35,408 bases of DNA from Micavibrio_C sp964577255 (GCA_964577255.1 CAZNYM010000018.1:1-35408), one strand, 5' to 3'; shown: positions 14,748-23,608, numbered from the stretch's first letter. Translations and numbers: made by a program. The notes: a model not told the origin generated them from the sequence alone.

Positions 14748-15607
14748 GCGCCGCCGTCCTCTTCGATCCCGTAATCCTGCAGCGACGCCGCGCCGCCTGC
14801 GCCCCGCTGCTCGACCGTCACGGCTTTTTGTTCGATGCCGGGTGGGACCGGCTGTGCGAACGCCTGGGCGATGTGCGCCGCTCCTTTTCCGCCATGCTGG
14901 CGCTGGGCGCCCGGCACAGCCCGGCGCGCCATCTGGCCTTGCAACAGCTTTATCCCGGCGCGCGCGTCGTGCTGGCCGACCAGGCGGAGCCGCTTCTGCA
15001 ACGTCACGGCGGTGAAAACATGCTCTGGAGCGAAAACACCGCACCCCTTCCGGCCGCAGCGTTCGACCTCGTGCTGTGCAACGGTTTTCTGCACACCGTC
15101 AACGATGTCCCGGGCGTTCTGGCGCAAATCCGCAGAACCCTGAAGCCCGACGGGCTCTTTCTCGCCGCCCTACCCGGTGGAAGGACGCTGCCTGAGTTGA
15201 GAGATTCGTTCCTCGCCGCCGACATGGCGCAAATGGCGGGCGCGGGCCCGCGCCTCATCCCCTTCATCGACAGGGCTCAGGCGGCGGCTCTGATGCAAAG
15301 AGCGGGATTTGCGCTGCCGGTTGTCGATGCTGAGACTCTTGTCGTGACATACGGCAACATGAACGGGCTTCTGCGCGATCTCAGGAATATGGGCGAAAGC
15401 AACGTCCTGCGCGACCGGCCGCCGCGGCCGGGCCTGTCGTGGCTCCGCAGTGCCCGGGACCATTACCACCGGAACCATGCCGACGCCGACGGGCGGCTGC
15501 GCGCCAGCATCGAGATTATATTCATGACCGGCTGGGCTCCGCATGAAAGCCAGCAAAAGCCGCTGCCGCGCGGCAGCGGGCAGATCGACCTTTCGGACAT
15601 CCTTTAG
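14744..15607 (+). CDS. NDUFAF5-like SAM-dependent methyltransferase
   Basis: A 287-residue class I methyltransferase-fold protein of the BioC/NDUFAF5 type: N-terminal FDxxxLxRRR block, an AFDLVLCNGFLHTVNDVPGVL segment, RRTLKPDGLFLAALPGG, and the RTLPELR motif typical of NDUFAF5 relatives. In mitochondria NDUFAF5 hydroxylates an arginine of complex I subunit NDUFS7. The alphaproteobacterial homologues are often annotated only as methyltransferases. The motif I glycine loop is poorly conserved here (LALGARHSPARH), which may mean altered SAM use. The start is a TTG that overlaps the preceding stop as TTGA, so translation is coupled; a later start is possible. Confidence is high for family, low for activity. 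Confidence 0.85.
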   Translation: MSAAVLFDPVILQRRRAACAPLLDRHGFLFDAGWDRLCERLGDVRRSFSAMLALGARHSPARHLALQQLYPGARVVLADQAEPLLQRHGGENMLWSENTAPLPAAAFDLVLCNGFLHTVNDVPGVLAQIRRTLKPDGLFLAALPGGRTLPELRDSFLAADMAQMAGAGPRLIPFIDRAQAAALMQRAGFALPVVDAETLVVTYGNMNGLLRDLRNMGESNVLRDRPPRPGLSWLRSARDHYHRNHADADGRLRASIEIIFMTGWAPHESQQKPLPRGSGQIDLSDIL

Positions 15608-15619
15608 GAAATTGAGAGG

Positions 15620-16027
15620 CTAGCCCTCGCGTCCGCCGGGACGGCGGCGGCGCATATGGCGGGCCATATTGGCTCCCCCGCCGCCGCCACCGTGGCCGCC
15701 CCCGCCATGACCGCCGCCCTGATGGTTGCCGTCGTCGCGGTTGCCGATATTGTCGCCCTGCTCGGAATCATCCTCGCCGCCGCCCTCGCCGCCTTCGCGG
15801 CGGCGCATGGCGCGGTGGCCAGGGGTGGGAATGTTGCGGCCGCCGGGCGTGGCGCGTTCCTGGCGGATCATCTCGATCTCAAGCGCGGCGGTGGCGCGGC
15901 GCAGTTCGTGCAGGGCCTCGTTCAAAGCCTCGCGCACTTCGGCGGCGCTTTGATCCTTGCGCCATGAATCATAGCTGGCCATGCATTTCTGGGCCGCATC
16001 GCTCAGTCTTTTGTTGATTTCATCCAT
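15620..16027 (-). CDS. small protein with helical N-terminus and Gly/His-rich tail
   Basis: A 135-residue protein. Residues 1-60 are helical and charged (a possible coiled coil, EALNEALHELRRATAALEIE). From about residue 85 it becomes acidic, then Gly/His-rich (repeats of GGGHGGGG), and ends in an Arg-rich MARHMRRRR cluster. I chose the ATG at 16027 because AGGAG lies 8 bases upstream; the TTG at 16033 would be only 2 bases from that site. The Gly/His stretch could bind metal and the Arg cluster nucleic acid, but this is composition only. I do not recognise the family. It is convergent with the NDUFAF5-like gene and downstream of guaC. Confidence 0.75.
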   Translation of the reverse strand: MDEINKRLSDAAQKCMASYDSWRKDQSAAEVREALNEALHELRRATAALEIEMIRQERATPGGRNIPTPGHRAMRRREGGEGGGEDDSEQGDNIGNRDDGNHQGGGHGGGGHGGGGGGANMARHMRRRRPGGREG

Positions 16028-16104
16028 CGCCAAGGCTCCTGCAAATTAAGGTGAGCCGTACCATACGCCAACCCGGATTTTTTCGCAAGTTGAGGGGTTT
16101 GGCC

Positions 16105-17151
16105 CTATTCGGCCCCGAAAACCAGATTGCGTTGCTGGGTCACACGAATGAAGGTGGTGCATTTGGACATATCCTTGAGCCGCTGCGCCCCGACATAGGT
16201 GCAGGCCGAACGCAGCCCGCCTAGTATATCCTGCACCGTGCCCGCAACGTCACCACGGTAAGGCACCTTCACGGTCTTGCCCTCGCTGGCGCGATATTCG
16301 GCTACGCCACCCGCGTGTTTTTTCATCGCGGTGTCGCTGCTCATGCCGTAGAACGTGACGAATTTCTTGCCATTCTCCTCGACGATCTCGCCCTCGCACT
16401 GTTCGTGCCCGGCCCGCATGTCGCCCAGCATGACGAAATCGGCCCCGGCGCCGAAGGCCTTGGCGACGTCACCCGGCTCGGTGCAGCCACCATCGCCGCA
16501 CACCAGCCCGCCCACGCCGTGCGCCGCATCGGCGCATTCGATGATAGCGGAAAGCTGCGGGTAGCCCACGCCCGTCTTCTTACGCGTGGTGCAGACGCTG
16601 CCCGGCCCGATGCCGACCTTGACGATGTCGGCACCAGAGAGGATCAGTTCTTCCGTCATTTCGCGCGTGACGACATTGCCGGCCATGATTGCTGTGTGAG
16701 GAAATTTGTCGCGCATTTTTCGAACAAAATCAGCAAAAGGCTGGCTGTACCCGTTGGCAACATCAATACATAATTTATTAATTTCTCCGCCCGCCTTAAT
16801 GAAGGCACTCAGTTTGTCTTGATCAGCTTCGCTCATACCGATGCTGTACCAGACATTCTGATCTTTATGGCCCCCGAAGAAAGCCTTGAGGTCATCAAGG
16901 GAATAATGCTTGGTCAAAGCGACGTCGAGAGACTGGCCCGCAGCGCTCCGGCTGAAAGCGCGCGCCATCGCCATAGTGCCCACGCCGTCCATATTGGCAG
17001 CGATAATCGGGATGCTCTTAAGCTTAAGGCTGCTGTGCTTGCATGTGAATTCGCGGCTCAAATCAACCTGCTCACGGCTCGCCAGCGTCGAACGCTTGGG
17101 GCGGATCAGAACATCTTTGAAATCCAGTTTTATATCCTGCTCGATCTGCAC
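16105..17151 (-). CDS. guaC: GMP reductase
   Basis: A 348-residue TIM-barrel enzyme that converts GMP to IMP with NADPH, part of purine salvage. The catalytic loop GPGSVCTTR places the nucleophile at C187, and the flanking KVGIG, CGDGGC, and FVMLGDMRAGHEQCEGE blocks are those of type I GMP reductase. The CBS domains of IMP dehydrogenase are absent, and the length equals E. coli GuaC (347). The start is a GTG at 17151, about 9 bases after AAAGG. It lies 14 bases after the DUF1192 stop and is probably co-transcribed with it. Its presence in an alphaproteobacterium, and in this position, is not what I would expect by default. Confidence 0.96.
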   Translation of the reverse strand: MQIEQDIKLDFKDVLIRPKRSTLASREQVDLSREFTCKHSSLKLKSIPIIAANMDGVGTMAMARAFSRSAAGQSLDVALTKHYSLDDLKAFFGGHKDQNVWYSIGMSEADQDKLSAFIKAGGEINKLCIDVANGYSQPFADFVRKMRDKFPHTAIMAGNVVTREMTEELILSGADIVKVGIGPGSVCTTRKKTGVGYPQLSAIIECADAAHGVGGLVCGDGGCTEPGDVAKAFGAGADFVMLGDMRAGHEQCEGEIVEENGKKFVTFYGMSSDTAMKKHAGGVAEYRASEGKTVKVPYRGDVAGTVQDILGGLRSACTYVGAQRLKDMSKCTTFIRVTQQRNLVFGAE

Positions 17152-17165
17152 TGCTTTTGCCCTTT

Positions 17166-17345
17166 TTACTTAAACAAACCCGACGCTGCGCTCATATGCT
17201 TCTTTTTCTTCTCGATCTCGGCCTCGACGCGGATGATCTCGGCCTTCAGTATATCGATATACTCTGCCAAATCCTCGACCGACAAGGAATCCAGATTGCG
17301 GGGCTTTGCTTTTTGCTTCTGGGGTAAAAGATCGTCTTCCAGCAT
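17166..17345 (-). CDS. DUF1192 family small protein
   Basis: A 59-residue protein. It has the DUF1192 pattern: a variable polar start, then LSVEDLAEYIDILKAEI followed by a short coiled coil RVEAEIEKKKKH and a conserved SAASGLFK ending. The ATG at 17345 has AGGAG about 7 bases upstream. The family is small, alphaproteobacterial and of unknown role. As in many relatives, it is divergent from a PIG3-type quinone oxidoreductase (64 bases between starts). Here it is followed by guaC 14 bases later. Confidence 0.9.
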   Translation of the reverse strand: MLEDDLLPQKQKAKPRNLDSLSVEDLAEYIDILKAEIIRVEAEIEKKKKHMSAASGLFK

Positions 17346-17409
17346 GCCGCGCTCCTGCTATGATCCGGGACAGACATTAACAGATAGCCGGAGCGGGGCG
17401 CAACAAGCG

Positions 17410-18399
17410 ATGAAAGCCGTGAGAATCAAGGTCTTTGGCGGGCCGGAGCAGCTGGAGATGGCGGAGATCCCGTCCCCCGCCCCCACCGCGGGCGAGGTGC
17501 TGATCCGCGTGGCCGCCGCCGGGGTCAACCGCCCCGACCTGCTACAGCGCCAGGGCAAGTATCCGCCGCCGCCGGGTGTCACCGACATTCCGGGGCTCGA
17601 AGTGGCTGGGGTGATCGTGGAATCACAGAGCCCGGAATGGCAGCCGGGGCAGAAAGTCTGCGCTCTGCTCGCGGGCGGCGGTTACGCCGCGTATGCCGTG
17701 GCACCGGCGGGTCAGTGCCTGCCGGTACCCGATAATCTGTCCATGACCGAAGCCGCCGCTCTGCCCGAGGCGGTGTTCACGGTTTATAACAACCTGTTCG
17801 CGCGCGCGCAGCTGGCGCCGGGGGAAACGGTGCTGATCCACGGCGGATCCTCGGGCATCGGCACCACCGCCATCCAGATGGCCCGCACGTACAGCGCGCG
17901 CGTGATCGTGACGGCGGGCAGCGATGAAAAATGCGCGGCCTGCGCGAAGCTGGGCGCCGCCCTCGCCATCAACTACAAAACCTGCGATTTCGTCACCGAA
18001 GTGAGAAATTTCGCCGGGGAAGCGGGCGTGAACGTCGTACTCGACATGGTGGGCGGCCCCTATGTGCCGCGCAGCCTCGAACTGCTGGCCGACCAGGGCC
18101 GCCATGTCAGCATCGCCCACCTGCAGGGCGCGGAAACCACGGTGAATATCCGCGAGATCATGATCAAACGCCTGACTTTGACCGGTTCGACCCTGCGCGC
18201 GCGCAGCGTGGCGGAAAAGCAGGCGCTGCGCGATGCGATCCGGCGCGAGGTCTGGCCCTGGATAGACTCCGGAAAACTGCGCCCCGTCATCCACGCCACA
18301 TTTCCCTTGCGGGAGGCGGCGGCGGCCCATACTCTCCTGGAAACAGGGACGACGATTGGAAAAATCGTCCTCACAGCAGGAGAGGAAAACCCATCATGA
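17410..18399 (+). CDS. NAD(P)H quinone oxidoreductase, PIG3-type (zeta-crystallin family)
   Basis: A 329-residue medium-chain dehydrogenase/reductase without the structural or catalytic zinc cysteines, so of the quinone oxidoreductase type. Seen: AAAGVNRPDLLQRQGKYPPPPG near 36-56, PGLEVAGVI at 61-69, the nucleotide-binding loop HGGSSGIGTTAIQ at 144-156, and the PIG3-type RSLELLADQGRHVSI block. Family members reduce quinones or similar enones with NADPH in the cytoplasm. The ATG at 17410 is the first in frame after a terminator codon-rich leader, with GGAG about 20 bases upstream. The stop overlaps the next gene as ATGA. Confidence 0.93.
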   Translation: MKAVRIKVFGGPEQLEMAEIPSPAPTAGEVLIRVAAAGVNRPDLLQRQGKYPPPPGVTDIPGLEVAGVIVESQSPEWQPGQKVCALLAGGGYAAYAVAPAGQCLPVPDNLSMTEAAALPEAVFTVYNNLFARAQLAPGETVLIHGGSSGIGTTAIQMARTYSARVIVTAGSDEKCAACAKLGAALAINYKTCDFVTEVRNFAGEAGVNVVLDMVGGPYVPRSLELLADQGRHVSIAHLQGAETTVNIREIMIKRLTLTGSTLRARSVAEKQALRDAIRREVWPWIDSGKLRPVIHATFPLREAAAAHTLLETGTTIGKIVLTAGEENPS

Positions 18400-18707
18400 A
18401 AAGCTATCTCGCCATCGTGGACCGTCCGGTCGACGTCGTGCTCGGGACCCATAAAGGCAAGACGCAACTGAAATCCATCAAGTCGTCGATGACCGACGGG
18501 GAATACGAAGTCCGCGTGAACGAAACAAGCAAAGCCATCAAGGCCGTGATCGAACCGCAGGGCGGCCAGATCAAGAATGTCATGAAGAGTGGCTATGTCG
18601 TCTTTGACGCCCCGGAGGAATGCCTTGAGGCTGTCGGACAGCTGCCCCATGTCAAAGAAGTCAGGGACAACAGGACGCACAGGGCGCCGCGCGGGCTGAT
18701 GCCGTAA
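18396..18707 (+). CDS. 103-residue protein coupled to the quinone oxidoreductase, possibly inhibitor-I9-like fold
   Basis: Starts with ATG inside the ATGA overlap with the preceding stop, and has GCAGGAGAGG about 8 bases upstream, so expression is tied to the oxidoreductase. Predicted order is beta-alpha-beta-beta-alpha-beta: MKSYLAIV, KTQLKSIKSS, EYEVRVN, SGYVVFDAPEECLEAVGQLPHVKEVRDN. The end (hydrophobic strand, helix, then LPxVKxVxxN) resembles the propeptide/inhibitor I9 fold, but the match is loose and no subtilase is nearby. There is no signal peptide. I do not claim a function. Confidence 0.75.
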   Translation: MKSYLAIVDRPVDVVLGTHKGKTQLKSIKSSMTDGEYEVRVNETSKAIKAVIEPQGGQIKNVMKSGYVVFDAPEECLEAVGQLPHVKEVRDNRTHRAPRGLMP

Positions 18708-18727
18708 TAATTATACAATATGTAAAT

Positions 18728-18767
18728 AATTTTCCTTGCTAAAAAGCTGGCTTTTTAGCAGAAAATT
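18728..18767. promoter_or_regulatory. long AT-rich hairpin/palindrome upstream of trcR
   Basis: Two arms pair as AATTTTC + TGCTAAAAAGC (18728-18747) with GCTTTTTAGCA + GAAAATT (18750-18767), giving 18 base pairs around a 2-base loop with one 2-base bulge (18735-18736). The inner 11 pairs are perfect. It lies 20 bases after the 103-residue gene and ends 3 bases before a TATACT that looks like the trcR -10 element. It lacks the usual GC-rich stem plus T tail of a terminator, so it may be an operator, a transcription attenuation structure, or both. Confidence 0.6.
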
Positions 18768-18885
18768 CCTATACTCCCCCCTATTCCCGACAGCTTGCTA
18801 GGCTTTCGAGAGTTGGCTTCAAAGACATACGAAGCCGGCGCAGGCGAAGGGTTTTTGGTTTCCCGCTATCCGGAGGAAAAGAATT

Positions 18886-19596
18886 ATGTGCGCTGCCAAA
18901 CTTGAAGTGTCCGGCCTTTTGATGCCCAAGGCCACCGCCGTATGGCTGATCGAGAACACGCCCTTGAGCTTCGAGCAGATCGCGGGCTTCACCAGCCTGC
19001 ACCCGATCGAGGTTCAGGCGCTGGCGGACGAGGAAGTCGGCCGCGGCATCGTCGGGCGCAATCCCCTCGAGCACAACGAAGTGACGCCCGAGGAACTGGA
19101 GAAGGCCGTGAAGTCGGCGACCGACGGCGATTCATCCTACATCATGAAAATGGCCAAGACCGACCTGCCGGGCGTGCAGATGCGCGCCAAGGGCCCGCGT
19201 TACACGCCGGTGTCCAAGCGCCAGGACAAACCGGACGCCATAGCCTATATTCTCAAACACCATCCCGAGATTTCGGACGCCGCCATCTGCCGCCTGATCG
19301 GCACAACCAAGCCGACCATCCAGTCGATCCGCGATCGCACCAATCCGAACTCCGCCAGCATCAAGCCGCGCCACCCGGTTGATCTGGGCATGTGCACCTA
19401 TGCCGACCTAGAAGCGGCGTCGCGCCGCGGCCTGAAGGCGATGGGCAAAAACCCCGATGAAATCAAGGCGCACAAGGAAAAGATCCTGATGAACCAGGAA
19501 GCGGAAGACGTGGTGCCCGCGCCCGAGCCCAAGACGACGGGTTTTGACTTCAGCAACTTCCTCAAGAGCACCACCTCGACCGGTACCGGCGAGTAA
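18886..19596 (+). CDS. trcR: TrcR-type cell-cycle transcriptional regulator (DUF1013)
   Basis: A 236-residue DUF1013 protein, a family found in alphaproteobacteria and described in Caulobacter as a cell-cycle transcriptional regulator. The whole sequence matches family wording: LMPKATAVWLIENTPLSFEQIA (HTH-like) near the start, GRGIVGRNPLEHNEVTPEE, KTDLPGVQMRAKGPRYTPVSKRQDKPDAIAYILKHHP, and CRLIGTTKPTIQSIRDR, a second helix-turn-helix. The C-terminal 40 residues are variable. ATG at 18886 with CGGAGGAAA about 6 bases upstream. A TATACT (18770-18775) could be its -10 element; a hairpin at 18815-18836 lies in the leader. It ends at a strong terminator. Confidence 0.95.
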   Translation: MCAAKLEVSGLLMPKATAVWLIENTPLSFEQIAGFTSLHPIEVQALADEEVGRGIVGRNPLEHNEVTPEELEKAVKSATDGDSSYIMKMAKTDLPGVQMRAKGPRYTPVSKRQDKPDAIAYILKHHPEISDAAICRLIGTTKPTIQSIRDRTNPNSASIKPRHPVDLGMCTYADLEAASRRGLKAMGKNPDEIKAHKEKILMNQEAEDVVPAPEPKTTGFDFSNFLKSTTSTGTGE

Positions 19597-19615
19597 GTGC
19601 GTTCGCGACAGAAAC

Positions 19616-19653
19616 AAAAAAACACGGCACGCATCCTAGTGCCGTGTTTTTTT
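19616..19653. terminator. bidirectional Rho-independent terminator
   Basis: A 15-base-pair stem (AAAAAAACACGGCAC against GTGCCGTGTTTTTTT) surrounds an 8-base loop. The A/T arms give a U tail on both strands, so it can end trcR from the left and the convergent DUF465 gene from the right. Confidence 0.95.
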
Positions 19654-19691
19654 ATACCACAGACGAACCCTGAAGGGCTTCAGGGAGAACC

Positions 19692-19880
19692 TTAGGAAAC
19701 GGCGGCGCGCGCCTCTTCCCGTGTAAGCAATTCCTTGATTTTCAGTTTTTCGCGCTTGAGCAGCTTGACCAGCGTTTCATCGGCCGCCGGATGGCTCATC
19801 TCGTTTTCGATCAGATGGGACAGCATCGTATGGCGGTCCTTGAGGGCTTTAAGACGGGGGAAGGCAAGCGGCTTTTTCAT
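19692..19880 (-). CDS. DUF465 (YdcH-like) small protein
   Basis: A 62-residue helical protein with the DUF465 pattern: LKDRHTMLSHLIENEMSHPAADETLVKLLKREKLKIKELL. Family members form short helical hairpins and have no assigned role. The ATG at 19880 follows GAGGAGAG by about 6 bases, whereas an upstream start at 19979 would add Cys/His-rich nonsense. A CtrA-like box precedes it at 20030-20044. Confidence 0.9.
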   Translation of the reverse strand: MKKPLAFPRLKALKDRHTMLSHLIENEMSHPAADETLVKLLKREKLKIKELLTREEARAAVS

Positions 19881-20006
19881 GGGTTTCTCTCCTCGGCACA
19901 GCAAATGGCAATGACAATGACACTGTAACGCAGTGAACGCCGGTTCCGTCTTGCGCGGAAACGGCAAACCTTCGGGCAAAAGAACTATCCGGAATTTCTG
20001 AACATA

Positions 20007-20044
20007 ATACTATTTTGACACTGCATTAATTAATGAAAGGTTAA
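20007..20044 (-). promoter_or_regulatory. candidate promoter with CtrA-like box before the DUF465 gene
   Basis: TTAA-N7-TTAA, the full CtrA binding pattern, occurs at 20030-20044 (TTAA-TGAAAGG-TTAA). On the minus strand TAGTAT (20007-20012) can serve as a -10. The -35 hexamer then falls at 20030-20035, inside the CtrA box, which is the usual arrangement at CtrA-activated promoters. The long leader (about 120 bases) to the DUF465 start is a caveat. Confidence 0.4.
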
Positions 20045-20092
20045 TTTATGCTGCTTGGCAACAAACTTGCGCACAGGAAAGAAGGCCCAGAC

Positions 20093-20124
20093 AAAAATCA
20101 GCCGCCTTTTTTAGGGGCGGCTGA
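20093..20124 (-). terminator. Rho-independent terminator
   Basis: On the minus strand CAGCCGCC pairs with GGCGGCTG (flanked by one extra pair) around an AAAAAA-containing loop, followed by ATTTTTG. It would end the aldehyde dehydrogenase transcript and the candidate small RNA. The plus strand has no T tail. Confidence 0.85.
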
Positions 20125-20170
20125 GCAGGTTATTGCGTGTGAGGAGGAACTACTAAGTCTACATCTCCAT
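20093..20170 (-). ncRNA. candidate small RNA with anti-Shine-Dalgarno stretch; only content of the 367-base gap 19881-20247
   Basis: On the minus strand the segment reads TAGTAGTTCCTCCTCACACGC followed by a spacer and the terminator hairpin at 20093-20124. The TTCCTCCTC run is complementary to a Shine-Dalgarno and would be single stranded, an architecture seen in several alphaproteobacterial sRNAs with CCUCC loops. A possible -10 TAGACT lies at 20156-20161 and TTAA-rich DNA upstream. The plus-strand equivalent, GAGGAGGAAC, looks like a ribosome site but is followed by no start codon, which favours the minus-strand reading. The 5' end is not determined, so the right boundary is approximate. 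The same region could instead be only the 3' untranslated end of the aldehyde dehydrogenase mRNA. Confidence 0.5.
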
Positions 20171-20247
20171 CTTAACCTTTTAACCGTTAACGGCGCCTGA
20201 AAACTGGTTAAAATTTTAGGGTTTGCGGGCTTTTCACAGAAAAATCC

Positions 20248-21810
<1,563 letters not shown>

Positions 21811-21853
21811 GATGTCCTCCCTGTGATGACGGATAAGCGAGTATAGGGGATTT

Positions 21854-23608
21854 TTACGAGCCGTTCGAGCCCTCGGCCGCAGCCGGCTTTTCCGTGGCTT
21901 TTAGGGCGCTGCCCTGCAGCTGTCCGGCCTCCTCGAGGATCGGGTAAGCCACCGCGCACAGATAGCTGTTGATGCGTTTATAATCGCGGATGATGTCGAG
22001 ATGCAGCGAGCTGGTCGCGATCGTTTCCGGAATCCCCTCGCGGATACGTTCCATGTGCTTGTGGGTCAGCTCGTTTTCCGAGCGGCGCAGCTTTTCCTTG
22101 CCCTCGATCATGCGCCGCGCCAGCGCCGGGTCGGCGGTCACGAACACGCTTTGCGCCAGGCGCACCGTCTCCATGACGAAATTGTGCATGTCCTGGATCT
22201 CCTGCCAGCCCTGGGGCGAGAAGCGCTTGTGATCGTGGATCTTGCGCAACGCCATTTCCATCAGGCTTTTATCGACGATGTCGCCGATATTCTCCATGTT
22301 GGTGGCGAAACTGAGCACGCGCAGATATTGCTGCGCCTCGCCGGGATCGAGCGACGACTGGGTAATACGGGCCATATACATCTTGATGGCCTTGTGAAGC
22401 TTGTCGAGGATGTCGTCGCGGGCACGGATGCGCTGAACGATGCTTTCATCGTTCATGCGCAGGGCGACGATGGTATCTTCCATCATGCTTTGCACCATGT
22501 CAGCCATGCGCAGTGCCTCGCGCCCGGCGGAAGACAGGGCGATCTTGGGCGTGGTGATTTCTTTCTCGTCCAGATACTTGGCGCGGCCGGGATCGTCCGC
22601 CCGGGCCGTGTCGGGCATGAGCCTCTGCACCAGCTTCGCCATCTGATCGCAGAACGGCAGGAACAAAATAGCGAGGATGATGTTGAACGCCATGTGGAAT
22701 GTGACCAGGAGCCGCGCCGGATCGTCGATATAGAGCGCAAGCAGCGCCTGCGCCGTGTCGGCTACCGCCAGGAACAGAATGACGCCCACCATGCGGATGA
22801 TCAGGTTGGCGAACGGCACGCGCGAAGCTTCCGGCTCATCCTTGAGGGTGGACATCAGGGTCGGCAGCGTACCGCCCAGATTGGCCCCCAGCACCATGAT
22901 GAGGCCGGCATGCAGGGGCACCACGCCGCTGCCCGCGAGCGTGCCCAGCAAAAGCACGATGGCGAGAGACGAATGAAACAGCCAGGTCAGCGCCGCCCCG
23001 ATCAGCACCAGGATCAGCGGATCCTGATCGAGCGCAGTGATGACGAGCGGTAGGATATCGGAATCCTTGAGCGGCGCCGCCGCCTGCTTGATGAGTCCTA
23101 ACGCCATCATCATCAACGCCAGGCCTATCAGCATCTTGCCGCCGTGGATATAAAGTCCGCCGCGCCTTTCAAAGAAATTGAGCAGGAAGAATCCGGCGAT
23201 CAGCACCAGAGGCGCGAGCCACGAAAGATCGAACGTCAGAACCTGCGCCACCAGCGTGGTGCCGACATCCGCCCCCAGTACCACGGCGATTCCGGCCGCG
23301 GTGGTCATGGCCTTGCGGCCGCAGAACGAAGCGACGATCATCGCAGTCGCCATGGCGCTTTGCAGAAGCGCGGTCGCCACCAGCCCGGACAGAAAAGCCA
23401 GATAGCGGTTGCGCGTGCTGCGGGCCAGGATGGCGTGCAGATTCTGGCCGAAGGCACGCGTCACCCCCAGCTTGACCCCCCGCAGGCCCCACAGCAGCAG
23501 GCAGACCCCGGCGATAATATGCAGGAATATGAGCGTCGGTGTAATCGGTCGCCCCCGGGTCCAAAACAAATGGGTGAGACAAAACGGCCGCGGCACGCTG
23601 CGCTGCAA
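21854..23608 (-). CDS. Na/Pi cotransporter family protein with C-terminal PhoU-like domain
   Basis: A polytopic membrane protein of up to 584 residues. Residues about 20-320 hold two inverted Na/Pi-cotransporter repeats: the first with LLQSAMATAMIV and GADVGTT, the second with FHSSLAIVLLLG and GANLGGT. From about 350 on a PhoU-like helical bundle follows. Members import phosphate with sodium or regulate phosphate balance. The start is uncertain: TTG at 23608 is the longest reading, a TTG at 23569 is possible, and relatives would begin near residue 22, where only an ATT codon (23545) is present. Downstream is the aldehyde dehydrogenase, 43 bases away. Confidence 0.9.
   Translation of the reverse strand: MQRSVPRPFCLTHLFWTRGRPITPTLIFLHIIAGVCLLLWGLRGVKLGVTRAFGQNLHAILARSTRNRYLAFLSGLVATALLQSAMATAMIVASFCGRKAMTTAAGIAVVLGADVGTTLVAQVLTFDLSWLAPLVLIAGFFLLNFFERRGGLYIHGGKMLIGLALMMMALGLIKQAAAPLKDSDILPLVITALDQDPLILVLIGAALTWLFHSSLAIVLLLGTLAGSGVVPLHAGLIMVLGANLGGTLPTLMSTLKDEPEASRVPFANLIIRMVGVILFLAVADTAQALLALYIDDPARLLVTFHMAFNIILAILFLPFCDQMAKLVQRLMPDTARADDPGRAKYLDEKEITTPKIALSSAGREALRMADMVQSMMEDTIVALRMNDESIVQRIRARDDILDKLHKAIKMYMARITQSSLDPGEAQQYLRVLSFATNMENIGDIVDKSLMEMALRKIHDHKRFSPQGWQEIQDMHNFVMETVRLAQSVFVTADPALARRMIEGKEKLRRSENELTHKHMERIREGIPETIATSSLHLDIIRDYKRINSYLCAVAYPILEEAGQLQGSALKATEKPAAAEGSNGS

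Noticed and set aside
19904..19924. AATGRC-type hexamer repeats
   Set aside because: About three imperfect copies in the leader of the DUF465 gene, too short and degenerate to be called a repeat feature.
20048..20200. 50-codon plus-strand ORF starting at ATG 20048
   Set aside because: An AAAGG lies upstream, but the frame runs through the minus-strand terminator stem and the anti-Shine-Dalgarno stretch, and the upstream TTGACA (20015) has no good -10 at a proper distance. The small-RNA reading explains the region better. It remains a weak alternative.
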